Below, piece by piece: positions 1 to 13,723 of a stretch of 64,000 bases of DNA. Source of the DNA: Latrodectus hesperus (taxonomy: Eukaryota > Arthropoda > Arachnida > Araneae > Theridiidae); contig CM075857.1 in NCBI GenBank assembly GCA_037975125.1, positions 68,093,899-68,157,898 of the forward strand, read 5' to 3'. Within the stretch, counting starts at the first letter, position 1; every line of letters starts with the position of its first letter. The translations under genes and the position numbers were made by a program. The notes below the pieces were generated by a model. It saw nothing but the letters and a program-made list of their open reading frames with translations. It was not told the DNA's origin and did no database searches.

Positions 1-2732
1 TTGCTATGTTTCAATGAATAAATTTCTATAATGTACAATGTTTGCAATTTATTGATTGCTCCAAGAAGTGTGATATATTTAGACAAAAAACTCCATTTAA
101 TTTTGATATCTGTTTTGGAGATATTTATTCTAATAAGAATTATTGTTGTTGTCTTATACTTGATCGATCAATCATATAAATAATGCTACAATGAAGATAT
201 TTAGAAAAATTAACTTGCAAAAAGTGGTTAAATGCAGTCTAAAAAAACTTCTTTACAATATAGTTTTGAGTAGAATTAGTGATAATATGTAAAAAGTGAT
301 CATAAAAAGAAAATTAGTCAAAAACATTTTTCCTTCTTTATACTAACAAGGCACCGACTACCATGGAAATCAGCAAAATCAACTTAGCTAATGAATATTT
401 AAAAATTTAAAAATATAAAATTAATTTAAAAATGGGAAAATTTATTAATCATTAGTAAATCTATCAGTATAAAAACTTTTTAATACAAACGATTGTAAAT
501 TACTCCTAATTGATATCAATTTCGTTTGAAAATGATTTCATTAGTTGTTCTATAGAAATTGTCAAATCTATTACCTTATATATAATTCATTTACGTAATA
601 TGAAAACTAGTTTATTATTCTTTTTCATAAGCAAAACATCATGCTTATCAAAAAGAATTATATCTTTTTTAATGACTATTCCTATAAACTATCTAAATAC
701 AAATGTTAATCTTTTTTAGAGGGGTTAAGCAAAGGTAAAAAATTTAATTCATTTAATATTTAATTGTGGCCTTTTTGTAATTTATTTTTAATCCTTAGTA
801 TTGATTTCAAACTATTAAAAAGTTTAGGGGGAATAATCATTAGCATTCTTTTATATTAATTATCATTCTTCTAATATTTAACAATTTTTCTCCGAATTAT
901 GCGATTAAATAATTAAGAGTTCAAAGATAATTCTGTAAGATTTAAGTATTTTCATTTGATCTCAAAATTTATGGTGATATTCAAAATTATTGATAATATT
1001 AACTTTCAGAATAATATGAATATATTTACAGCTGTTAGCGAAGTTACTCTCTATGACTCATAGTTTACATTATTTAACACTGATTATAAAAAAAATATTT
1101 ATTATATTTAAACAGTTTAGTAAATTTCTTACTGTAAATGTTATAAAGTATTCATGTGTATTCATGTACGTATGTATATAATTTTGTTTGTGCGTATTAA
1201 ATCAGAAAAGCAATTATATAAATCAGAATATTACTATTTCTTTTAATTTAAAATTATCTTAGTGTAATTCAAATATATTACCATATTTACTTCCAACATG
1301 AGTAAATGAACAATTGAAATTGAGGTTCCTCGGAAAACCACTACAATTTTTATCGTGAAACCCTTGCTAGCATAAAATTTAAGCATTTATTATGTATTGA
1401 TTACGAATGAAAATATACAAATTTTAGAGGAATTAGTAAAATATACAAATTTTAGGGGAGTAAGTTAAATTTGATAGAGGAAATATTCACGTCATAGAAT
1501 AATTCCGACTTCTCAGTTTCTATTTATACACATAAGAATAAGAGCTTTAAATTTCATGTGGTATCTCAAGCAATATCAAAATTGTCTACTTCTTTTCATA
1601 CCATTATAAGAAGCATAAAATTCTTAATAACATTCTTTTAGGTGATAAAAGCAATGTCTTTGTAGCTTAATACGAAAACAGCACAATTTTTCCGAACTGC
1701 AACTTAATTTTTTTATGCTTTATAAAAACGTTTTAATAACATTAATCTTTCTAAGTTTTGCAGAATTCTTCTCCAAATTGGACATGAATTCTAGAAAAAT
1801 CAATCTTCTCTTTTTTGATTTTCCACCTATGAAATTTTATTAAATTAAAATGAGAAATTTTATTTTCTATCTGATTAAATGTAAATTTCAAATCTAATTT
1901 GTGAAGTAAAATGAAAGAAATGTTAGAAGGTTTATTCTACAATATTGTAAATTAATTTGAATTTTATATACTCATTACAGTTTACATAAATGAAAATGGT
2001 ATATATCCATTATTATTTGAAATGCAGTTCATTGTTTCGTCATCCTGTACTAGATGCAGTATAAATTGCCACAAAATATGGATCCCTATAACATGAAGCA
2101 AGTTAAATATTCTTTTATTTTAAATGTATTAAAAATAATTAGACAGACATAATAAATATATACGATTTTAAATTTTAGAAAATACTGTTCTCTCTTTTTC
2201 ACAGTTAGAATTAAAAAAAATAGTACAAAACAGTTTATGTACTCTAATTTTAATATCCCTCAAAAAAAATGGCTTAACATGGAAATATAAGTTCCCTATT
2301 GCATTTAAATTAATCATTATTTGAACAGTCAAAATATTTTTTGTAGTATATAAACGGGAAAATTCTAACAGTTATTAAATAAAATTTATATTTAAAATTG
2401 CCCTCTATTATGTTCATTAAATTTAGTCCATTTAGAGTTACAGGTAATTTTTTAACCTTTTCACGCTCCTTCTAACGTACATGAGATAACTGAGGAGGAT
2501 CAGCACTGGAGTAATGTTAATAATAAATAGAAAAACAGATTACAAGAAGTTTTAATTAAAAATTTGACTGTAATTAAAATAGTAAAGAAAATATATCAGT
2601 TCATCTCCTTTCAAAGCCTTTTCTTTGAGAAAGTTTAGATATTTTTTTTAATAATTTCACTTCTCAAATGGGTATATGTTAAAAGCACGTTATATTACGT
2701 TATACTAGAAATATAAAATAATATTTCTTTTG
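1..2732. other. AT-rich non-coding stretch
   Basis: No coding-like reading frame, RNA gene or clear transposon is visible. The only open frame (510-719, plus) has an AT-driven composition rich in I, S, L and F and no domain. A short partial duplication of an 18-base motif lies near 1409-1455. The stretch could be intron or intergenic DNA. Confidence 0.6.
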
Positions 2733-3738
<1,006 letters not shown>

Positions 3739-3801
<63 letters not shown>

Positions 3802-3804
3802 ATA

Positions 3805-3894
<90 letters not shown>

Positions 3895-3902
3895 TGTGTG
3901 TA
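3739..3902. repeat. compound microsatellite (TCTA)n(TA)n
   Basis: About 15 TCTA units (to about 3802) run into about 44 TA units and end with a short TG block (3893-3902). The open frame across it, which encodes repeated IYLS and then IY, comes from the repeat and is not a gene. Confidence 0.95.
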
Positions 3903-4618
3903 TATTTTAATTAAATCACTTATAATATAACTACACAAAATAGAAAAATTTGTATTCAATAACTTAACAGAATCACACCACAGTATTAAAATATCAGAGA
4001 ATCTTTAATATCTTAACAGACCTGGTGAGAATATTTTAAAAATAAAATTTCTCTCCTGTCAAAGTAAATTTCCGTCATGTGTTCTTTACGCAAAAGTTGC
4101 AGAAAATTCAAAATAGTAAAAAATATAACTTTCCCTTTACCTATAGCAGTATTTTATTTTGTCTACTTTTAGATTGTCAATTGCAGAGAGTTTTTTGGTA
4201 TTAAAATGTATTATTTATTACAGTATCACAAAAATAAATCATAAAAAATTCAACAGTTCCAATACAAAGAAATATACTTTTATCATATAACGAGAAAGTC
4301 GTTAAAAATTGGAGCCAAGAAACGAATATTTATTAATTTATTGGCTTATTTTATAAAATATATGTTATATCTATCCTTGTTTATACAACTTTACAATGTT
4401 CAATAACGTATAATTTTGTAAAAATTTGCAAAGACAGTGTAATAAAATCGGTTATAAAAAAATCATGATAAAATAATTTTACAGTTTGAATAATTTTGCC
4501 TATTAAATATTTAATTTAGCGAAAGAATAGTGTATTTTTATTCAATAAAAATTTAAAGTATTTTCAATCAAGCATAAATAAATTTATTGATAATGTAAAC
4601 TAGCATATGTATCGTGAG

Positions 4619-4734
<116 letters not shown>

Positions 4735-4990
4735 ATATGCGACTGTAAAAAAGTCTCATTTTGCTTACTTTCCGAGAGCTGAAAAAAGTACATCCAGAAA
4801 GCAAAATATATTTCATAACACAGCATATGAACCAAAGGTTTTAATTCATCAATGAAATAACATTAAAAAATTGTAGAAATCTTTGATTATAATATTTCAT
4901 TAATGATTTTTATCAAAAAATATATAATTTTTATTATTATAATTTTTGAGAAGATAATGTTATTTTAAGAAAAACTAAATTATTTTTAAA

Positions 4991-5046
4991 TATTTTTCAG
5001 TTAATCACACAGTCATCATATTTTTCAGTTAATCACACAGTCATCA
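4991..5046. repeat. 28-bp tandem duplication
   Basis: A 28-bp unit beginning TATTTTTCAGTTAATCACAC occurs twice head to tail (4991-5018 and 5019-5046) with no difference that I can see, which suggests a recent local duplication. Each copy carries a TTTTTCAG stretch resembling a 3' splice site, but no coding frame follows. Confidence 0.85.
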
Positions 5047-5847
5047 TATATACTATTTAGTCAACATATTCATAGTATCATAATATTTATAGTCATCACA
5101 TTTATAATACATTATTAATATTGTAATAGTTAGAAATAAATTTTCTGGAAAATTCCTGAAAACATGCAACATGATATATTTGACTATCAAACAAATTTTT
5201 TTTAATTTACTTGTATTCATTAATGATATGAACCTGAAATAAATATTGATCAACGTGTACAGAAAAATAGAATAACAAATGCAACTTTTCTACTTATAAA
5301 AGTCCATAAAATTAATTTTAAATAATAATTATTAACTAATTTAAAGATGTGAGAATATTCAAGCATAATAAAGATAAAGTAGAATACTTATTATTAGTTC
5401 AAAATTTCAATAAACAACCATATCTCAAATATTTCAGGAAAATGAAAAAATTTTTCGACTGTTCAAAATATCAATAAATACTTAAGAATTAGTAATATTG
5501 AAACAAAACTCTTCCGTAAATAAGAATTTCTCAGTTACTTTCTATGCTTTTAGGATGCAGGAGGTAATTTGAGGAAAATTATCAACTGCAGGAAATAAAG
5601 AAAATTTAGGTATAATTTAAAAAAAAAGACTTTGATTTATAATGCTCTTTCTTCTTTTCTGTATTATCACCTATTGATATAGAAGTTTTATGTGAAATAA
5701 TTATAAATAATGCTTATTTATAAATGAACTAAATGAGGTTTATTAAATAGAAATTTCCGAATGAAACAATACACTTTCAAATGTGTAATAGTTCTCTTAT
5801 AGATATATAAATGAAAACAAATACTATATATTTAGCATATTTTACGG

Positions 5848-6027
5848 ATGAAAGCAAATTCGGAAAAAGCAGTTTCCTTGTATTATGAAATTTTCAGCTT
5901 TGTTGAAGTACAACAGTTCAAAATCGGCGATGTGTACACGTTGTTTCAAGCTGTGTGTCATGTGAAATCTGTGTATCAATTTGATGGAAAGGATAAAAAA
6001 TTCACTGAGAATTATCCTAAATTTTAG
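5848..6027 (+). other. small 59-codon open frame, candidate exon or relic
   Basis: An ATG at 5848 opens 59 codons ending at a TAG (6025-6027), with an in-frame TAG shortly upstream. The stretch is richer in G and C than its surroundings. Its translation is balanced, including VEVQQFKIGDVYTLFQAV and VYQFDGKDKKFTENYPKF, unlike the I/K/N/F-rich chance frames nearby. A possible 3' splice site (AATTTTCAG, about 5890-5898) lies inside it, so the part from 5899 could be a terminal exon. I recognise no family. It could also be a worn transposon fragment. Confidence 0.3.
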
Positions 6028-7253
6028 TGCGACTGCCTTCCTTCCATCTTAGCTGAAAAATAGTAGCTATGAAAATATTTATCGATGTACAACTTGCTTT
6101 ATATGAATGTACAAAAATAAATATTGCAATTGATTTGCTCATACTTTTTAACATTCAAAATGACTTACAACCACAAAATAATATCAGATAACAACATAAA
6201 TTAAACAATAAAATCAGAGTAATTTAAAAACGAATGTACCACAAATCATTTCTTACCGAATTTCAGGTTTTAATAAGAATTATGATTTAATAGTAGAACA
6301 AATATTCCTATATACAATTTACTTATGCACGTATAAGCGATTTGATAAAACATTATCTGTTAATATATTATATTCTTTTTATGTAAAAATGATTATGTAT
6401 TTAATTTCAAGGAGATAATAATAAAGCTATAAGAGATAATTTAAAGATGTCCCATTTCCCAAACGTCATTATCGACAAAATTTCTACGTTTCTATTATTA
6501 ACCTTTATTCTTACAAAAATTCCTTATCCTTTTTATGGCTTATTCATTTAATTGATAGTTAAAGTCACTTATCCGCAATACTGTGTCAGAGAAAATGAGA
6601 AATGTAAGTTTTTATATTTTATACAATTTCTTTTCAATTAATCATTTTTGCATTTTTCCAAAAGTTTAATAAAATTTACAAGAACATGCAATGAAAAATT
6701 TAATATGATTATAATTTTTTCTTTTCTATGCAATTTTTTCTGTACAGTAAAAATTCAACAGTAAAGATAATCAAACATTTTCAACAATAACTGTCATTAA
6801 CTCATGTATGTAACTTAAAGGAAAAAATTGATTTCTTTATATATCATCTTCTGATAAAATAATATTTACTTTATTATCTCATTAAATAATTTCATTAAAT
6901 AAACTGAAAATTTTATATTCCAGAACTCACAAATTACTTTAGTAACAAAATATTTTAAAGATAGTTTCAGCAAAATTAATATATAAACTTTTATAATGAA
7001 TAATACAGACACAATTCCTTTACTTCTTATCAATAATGATGGAAGTTAAGAATATTAATTATTAAGTGGAATTTAATGTTACATTTAAGTGGGGTATTAT
7101 TTTATACGTACCTAAAATTGCGCACATTTGTTGATTCCGTAATAAAAGTAGGAAAATTAGTTTTTATAATAAAAAATTTATATCAATCAGTGGAAACGTA
7201 ACACAAAAACAATGGATATTTATGTCATATATTTCAACATTTCAAAGAATAAG
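6028..7253. other. AT-rich non-coding stretch
   Basis: No coding-like frame, RNA gene or repeat seen. Confidence 0.55.
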
Positions 7254-7556
7254 GCCAGTTGGAAGGTTCTAACGGTACACCCATGGTCTCAAAGTGAGTG
7301 CCCTGACTGTTCCTTGATTTGTTTCAGCAGTAGACAAGATCAAAAGGGGCTTTAACCGATTCTTTAGTGGTTATCTGTCATCAATGACTTTTGTTGGTAG
7401 TAAAAGACACTTCAAAATTTGCTCCAAGCGTTCTTCGGCACACTCTTCCTTGGTCACATTTTATCTTGTCTGAAGCTCACCAGGTAGGACCTGGTTCAGG
7501 ATCTCCTATTGTTAATGAACTTCTTCAAAGTGAATATGCTCATGGACCTCATCTAG
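7254..7556 (+). pseudogene. LINE ORF2 C-terminal (RNase H tail) relic
   Basis: This is a decayed end of a non-LTR retrotransposon polyprotein, just after the RNase H domain. Three frames must be followed. The first, from 7254, gives ASWKV, then HPWSQ, then SSRQDQ. The second gives NRFFSGYLSSMTFVGSKRHF and ICSKRSS. The last gives DLVQD, then NFFKV, then MDLI and a stop at 7554-7556. That order matches the conserved tail I remember from arachnid LINEs (a W..P..HPWY segment, then R..SGHL..M.F..G, then C..C, then a D..L..L.FLKVY-type end). At least two frameshifts and several stops make it non-functional. Only the 3' end survives, as expected after 5'-truncated insertion. Family assignment is from memory. 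Confidence 0.6.
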
Positions 7557-8244
7557 CTCTGCTGTTCAAGAAGATGAGGAACAAACAACAAATTTAAAAA
7601 TTGGAAGAAACAATTGTTTCCTATGCAGGAAGAATATGGTCTTCTTCTAAATTAAGAAAATGACAAAATAATTATTTAGCTTTATTTTTGAGGTCATCGT
7701 AAGTAATAAAGTATGTTAGTATCGTAAACAATATTATTATTATATTGGATAATTTTCTTCGACACAAACGGCCATGTGATATCAAGACAATGTAATAGGA
7801 TATGCATAAAAAATTATTTATAAAGAATACGTAGTAGCACGTTACTTTTATACCCAACTAATCAATAAGAATCTTATCAATAACTTATATATTTTTATAG
7901 AAAAATGAAAATTATCATACACTAATATCGAGGAAAAACTTAAAATAAGTGGGTGAAAAATAGGATGGAAATTGTAGTAGATTTTCCTTAGTTTACATAT
8001 TTGTATGAATAACTAAAGTATTTTAAGCTGAGAATAAAATACCAAAATATACAGTTTTGCTGTTATATAAAAGCATGATTGTTTTACTTCGAAAGTTGAA
8101 ATAATTTGATATAATATATATTTTATATAAAACTTCCAGCAAAGTCTAAATACTTCAAAAGAATATTAAAATGCTCAGAAAATATATAACTATCGTTACA
8201 TAAGCTTTTTAAATATGTATATTTTTCATGAATACATCACTCTT
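7557..8244. other. AT-rich non-coding stretch
   Basis: Nothing recognisable follows the LINE tail, and no clear poly(A) tail or target-site duplication could be fixed. Confidence 0.5.
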
Positions 8245-8365
8245 TACTTGCATGGGAGAGTGATATTTTAGTCGAAGATCCTAGACTTGATTTCAATCTC
8301 TGTCGTTGTGCGAAACGGGTGTAGCATTTCTGCTTTGTGTGTTCACATCTGTGAAAATGTAAATA
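8245..8365 (+). repeat. possible degenerate tRNA-derived SINE fragment
   Basis: A locally GC-richer segment contains GGGAGAGTGATA (box A-like) and, about 30 bases on, GACTTGATTTCAATCTC (loosely box B-like), then CGAAACGGGTGTAGC and TGCTTTGTGTGTTCAC. Spacing and order resemble a worn tRNA-derived SINE head and body. Both boxes are imperfect and no flanking duplication was found. Confidence 0.25.
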
Positions 8366-11300
8366 TAGTTTCATTTTTTTCTTGCAATGATGGAATGTAG
8401 ATCAGTATCTAGGAAAAGTCAACAATTTATTTGAAAATGTTAGCAGAATTTGAAAACACACTTTCAGCTATAAAATTTTCCGCTGTTATATAGCGTTATT
8501 ACATATTCAACAACAAAACTCAACACAGATGTTGGATTTTCTAAACAAAACATTCATTACAATTTAGAGATTGAATAAATTGAATAAATCCGCATGAAAT
8601 TTTTATTTATCCTTAAAAATTAATATTTAAAAAGACAAATTATTTAACTAGGAATCAATAATTCCAATTACACATTTTCAGCTCGGTATTTCTAAAATAA
8701 ACCATAACCAAGTCTTAAAATCATTACATGAGGAAAATCTGTCTATGTTTTACATTTCATGATAGATAGTATAAAAATAATTTTGCGTAAACAAAAAAAA
8801 TTATTTGCAATAAAATTTTTTGATTAGAAATGCAAATTTTTTTAAATAACGAAATTGTTTTAAATATACTTACATCGTTTGTTAATTAAAGAAGATTTAT
8901 TTTCACGTAAACCAAATACGGATGTAAAACTGTTTCACTTTGGAATAATATGCTTTATCATCAAAATGTTGAAAAATAATTTCCTTACTGAGACTTTATC
9001 ATTATAACCTCTATCAGCTTTATTCAAAAAGAAATGCTACATATTTGCTTCTTTGTTTTGAGTACAGTTTAAACATTTTTTATTTGCATAATTTAAAGTA
9101 GACGAAATGAAGTAATATGTAATAAAAAAACAAATGCAGCAATATGTATTTTATAAATGTCAAAATTTATGAAAAAAGGCATGTAAAAGAGAGAAAAATA
9201 TAGTTAAAACCAATTTATTTTTGAAATAGTGGCTTATGTCTCCAAATATGTACGCTGTTTGATTATTTGTTAATAAATAATACAGAAATTTACAATTTTA
9301 TCAATAAAATATAGACGATGATACTGTAACAATTTACATTCTTTCTTATTAAAGTTGAATGTTTGGATGTTTTTTATCACGTGTAAATTTTCTTTGTTTG
9401 AATTCAGATGGAAAACGAAGAAAATTCTAGTTTATCCTTACCAATTTTAATAAGAATTTACTCGGAGATTTTGCGTGCATTTTGATGTTGAAATAACTGA
9501 AAATAGACTTTTGTATAGAGAGAGATAAAATAGATTTTCTATTCAATACATATATCATTAATAGAAAAACTTGTATAGGTGAATAAATTCCCTTTTTTCG
9601 ATTAAATTCTTGATTGATCCTGTTGATATAAGCAAATATACTGAAAGTATTTTTATATTTTATTTTCTTGATAAAAATGTCATTAATGAGCAATTAATTT
9701 ATTCGTACGATCCTTGAAAAATGGTTTCCTTCAAGAATTTTAATGTGCCATAAAATAACGTATCAAATGTAAGATTTTTGTCATTTGATATTTTCAATTC
9801 TATTATTGTAAAAAAAAATTATAAAACATTGATATTTAGCAGAAAGTTTTAATTAAATTTAACTCTTTTTGTAAGTGCAAATTGATTATCCTGCTCTCTA
9901 ACTATCAGTAAATACAAGCAATATACAAAAATGTAAGAATACCTTCACTGAATTTAGCACAAACGAAACATTTAATTAAAACTTTTATTTTATAAATGGT
10001 TACAAAAATTATTTAATGACAATTTCAAGAGAATTAAAATCAGTTGAAATTATTTTATAAATTTATATTACTTATCTTATGAATAAGATGGTAATATAAA
10101 TCGCATGTTATATAAATCAATGAAAATATATGTTAACGTATTATCAGTCTATAAAATTTTACTAGAACTTCTTACGTTCTTCATTTTAATAATAAGGCTA
10201 TAAAATTATTAATATGATATATTTTATCAGCCAAGAGGAGAAGTTCATTAATTTTTAGCAATGTATAATGTCAGTAATAAAATAATTATTTTTTGAATCA
10301 AAATATTTTAGGAAAATTTATTTCATATTCAGTTTTATTTAACCAAGAAAAATCTGTGGATAAAATAATTAAATATGAGCGCATGTAAATTAAATGTATC
10401 ACGTAACGTGTTTTATAGGGTTAAATCAAAATTAAAAGGCTTTTGTGATGTTTCTTAAATGTAAATAATAAAGTAATTTTTCAAGTAAATGTGCTTAATC
10501 CTTTTTCATGCTGTGATAAATTTTTGTTTGAGTTATTCATTACACACCACATTTTGATAGTTTTAATCAACTTTTATATTTTATTTAAAAATTCAAAAGG
10601 CAGCATTCCTTTTAGATAGAGCAAATATGTGAAGTATAATACTTAAACTATAAAAAAGTTGACAAGATGAAAAAATAACTCATATGAATTTTATTATAAT
10701 TTATTGTTGTTAAAGTATTGTATATGTGAGTGAAATTCAAAAATATTGTATGAGTCATCTAAATCTATCTATTTTTTAAACGTAACTATTATTTTAATAG
10801 TCATTTTAAAATAAATGTATGTCATTATTTTAAAAGAAATGTATGTCATTATTCTCCTACGTCATATTTTTCAATATAAAGTTCTTATTTCTAGAATTTA
10901 GTTCTTAAATTTTAAAACTAATTCACAAATCATTGGATTATATTATATATTTAATTATTTAGTTGCGAAAATACATATACTTGATACTCGTTGAATATGA
11001 TACTTAGTTTTGATACATAAAATGACATATTTTTGATTTGCGCATCAAGATATTATGCAAGATTGAGATACCACTATTGTTTCATGCTATTTTCATAAAT
11101 TTTGTTCAAAAAGATAGTCTTATAATAATTAACATGTTATTAATAAAGTATCCGAAAATCATCTGCATATTGTTTTCTCTCAAATTAATAAAAATGAAAC
11201 ATTTGTAAAATTATCAATTTATGGACCGCTGTGTTTTCTTAACAGGTGTTTTTATAAAAAAATTTCCTTTTTTATTTCCCATTCAAAAATGCTGCATATA

Positions 11301-13416
11301 TAATCTTAGTAAAAGGATCTTTATTAGAATTTCAATGAACAATTTAAAATTATAATAACTTGCATTTAATAATAAATTCTATTTTCTCAGTCTGAGTATT
11401 GATCTAATTTAGAGATCTTTATTATGTCCTAACATTAATTCACAGGAATTGAAATTATTTTCTTGTAACTATTTTTAATTCTCCTATTTAATTCTAATTT
11501 ATTAGTTTCTATTACTTTTTTATATGTATTGAAAAACATATCTCATTTTCTTTGTGCTATGCATTTTTAAAATATTTAATATAATAATCACTCATCGTTT
11601 TAAAGTTTTATGCCTGAACACATGCATATATTATGCTATTTTCAACTGCCTATAAATACTTATCTGTTTTTCAAATATTATAATTTTCTTAGTACATTTA
11701 CATTCATAGCAATTTGTTTAATTAAAAATGGTATCATATTTCTAAAAAAATTTCATGCAATTTATTACTTCAAAAATATATTTCTGTTGTATATAAAACA
11801 GTTAGTTACAGGATATAAGTTTCAGTGAAATAAATATTTTATATTTATTACTGCCAAATGTTTCAATATGTTTCCATGTAGCTCATGACTCGTATCTTCC
11901 CTTCCATTTGAATCTATTTCTTTATTTCAATCCAGTTGTTTGAGGAAAAGATGAAGTATATATTAGTTGAAATTTATGTTGAGACGGATATATTTACCCA
12001 TTTCTATACCAATGTTTTCTATTCAGAGAAAAAGATTCATAGGTTTCCATTTACAAGAAATTTACAAAATGTTATAAATTTTTCTTCTGGAAAATAAATG
12101 CCACTGGATAAAACATATATCTAAATTTCCGATGGGAATATTGTTCTCAGTTTTAATAAATCCTTCAAGGCTCTTGTCTCATTCAAATAGTGAATTTACA
12201 CACTACAACTAATAAATGTGAACATTAGGTAAGATAATTGAATTTCATTCAATCTATGTGATATGTAAAGCTATAATATACATTCAATAAACGTCCTTAA
12301 TTTTGGGGCATGACTTATAGTTAAATGTTTAATATGCTGCAAAATTTTTACTTACAGTAATGTTCAACATTCTAATGGTAAATTTATGCTTTGTTTCAGA
12401 TGTTAGATTTTGTTGATTTTTATGATATAACTAGACATAAATTATTCAATCCCAAAATGCACATATAAGACATATATTTTTAAATGCAAAAGTAATATAT
12501 ATCTTAATATTTTTTATAACTAAGACAGTAATATTTTTATTAAAAAGGGATTTTTTAAAAAAAAAGACATTTAGAATAAAACAGAGCATTCCTCAAAAGT
12601 AATCCTTCCATCATTACTACTAACATTACAGAAAAACAAAGTACTATTTGTAATTAATAAATATTAAGTAAAATAAATAAAATATTTTATGTTAAACTTG
12701 AATATTTAGAAAAAATTACTAATGCTTAAATTTGTTATAATCATGTATTCCCAGCCATTGTTGGTCTTAATTATTAAAGTTTGGTTTTACATACAAAAAT
12801 TTTGATGTATAATTTTAATTATTATTTTCTTGGTATCAAAGCTTATTTAAAAATATACTGAGGAGAAGAAAGAAAAAATTGTCAACAGTTTATAAATATT
12901 AGGAAATATTCAAAAAGAACTATATTAATAAAAAAATTTTATATTTTCAAAATATACCATTTCGTAAGGAAGAGAATTGTAACAGGCTTTTTACTCTAAC
13001 ATTTTAGTTGTTTTTAATAAAAATTGATTAAAATATATTTTAAAAGAATATTAGGAAACTAAACAATCAAGAAATTACATTGAAATTGATTGCTATAGAT
13101 TACACAACAATATTTTTACAAATATGCTATAATGCGTATAATATAATAAGTAAACCATATATATTATATTTTAAAAGCAATAAATAAAGGAATGAAAAAA
13201 TAAAAATAGTAAAAAGACTGCAAAATACAACAGTTTACATGCATTCTAAAAAAATAATTATTTTAATCAGGAATTTAACCAGAATGGAATACATTATATA
13301 TTTTTAATGATTGTTGAAGTTTGATGCCTGGAATTTTATTGGCTAATTGATTCACAAATATCTCCTATTTAATTTGAATTATTTTGCGTAACTGGACTAA
13401 TTATTAGTTGCTTATT
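8366..13416. other. long AT-rich non-coding stretch
   Basis: About 5 kb without a convincing exon, RNA gene or transposon. The open frames at 9427-9693 (minus) and 11610-11828 (plus) are rich in I, L, F, Y, N and K and have no domain. Around 10793-10853 a motif ending in AATGTATGTCATTAT is partly repeated. Confidence 0.55.
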
Positions 13417-13428
13417 AATAGTTAATAA
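13417..13428. repeat. left target-site duplication of SINE
   Basis: AATAGTTAATAA directly precedes the SINE head and recurs exactly at 13712-13723. Confidence 0.85.
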
Positions 13429-13711
13429 GCCGACCAACTTGTCTAGTGGTCAGCGTGCCTGACTGCGGATAAGGAGATCCTGGGTTCAAATCCCGGCTCC
13501 GGCATGGATGTACTTTCTCTCTCTATCAATCCTGTCTTTGTCCTTTCCTTGTATGAATGAGGTGTGAATGGTTGCCTACCCTATAAACGGGTCCCTATAG
13601 CATTGTGTGCACTGAGGAAGTCAGACTCCACACCAAATATGGTTCAGTTGAAAAAGTGAAGCAGCGCACCCCATATTGCCAGCCTGGCTGGCGCACGACA
13701 ATGAATGAATG
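13429..13711 (+). mobile_element. tRNA-derived SINE with intact target-site duplication
   Basis: A short interspersed element that would be transcribed by RNA polymerase III. The first 75 or so bases are tRNA-like. The ends GCCGACC and GGCTCCGGC face each other, box A (TTGTCTAGTGG) is at 13439-13449, and box B (GGTTCAAATCC) is at 13483-13493. A roughly 200-base body unrelated to tRNA follows, and the element ends in a short (AATG)n tail near 13700-13711. A perfect 12-bp duplication (AATAGTTAATAA) flanks it at 13417-13428 and 13712-13723, as expected from LINE-assisted integration. The anticodon arm is distorted (one mismatch; loop CTGCGGA), so it is not read as a working tRNA. Clean flanks argue for a fairly recent insertion. 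Confidence 0.85.
13439..13493 (+). promoter_or_regulatory. internal RNA polymerase III promoter (boxes A and B) of SINE
   Basis: Box A TTGTCTAGTGG (13439-13449) and box B GGTTCAAATCC (13483-13493) fit the consensus TRGYNNARNNG and GGTTCRANNCC closely, and their spacing is that of a tRNA gene. Confidence 0.7.
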
Positions 13712-13723
13712 AATAGTTAATAA
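13712..13723. repeat. right target-site duplication of SINE
   Basis: Exact copy of the 12 bases at 13417-13428. Confidence 0.85.

Noticed and set aside
13429..13503. A functional tRNA gene
   Set aside because: The anticodon arm has a mismatch, a long non-tRNA body with an (AATG)n tail follows, and a 12-bp duplication flanks the whole. It is a SINE head.
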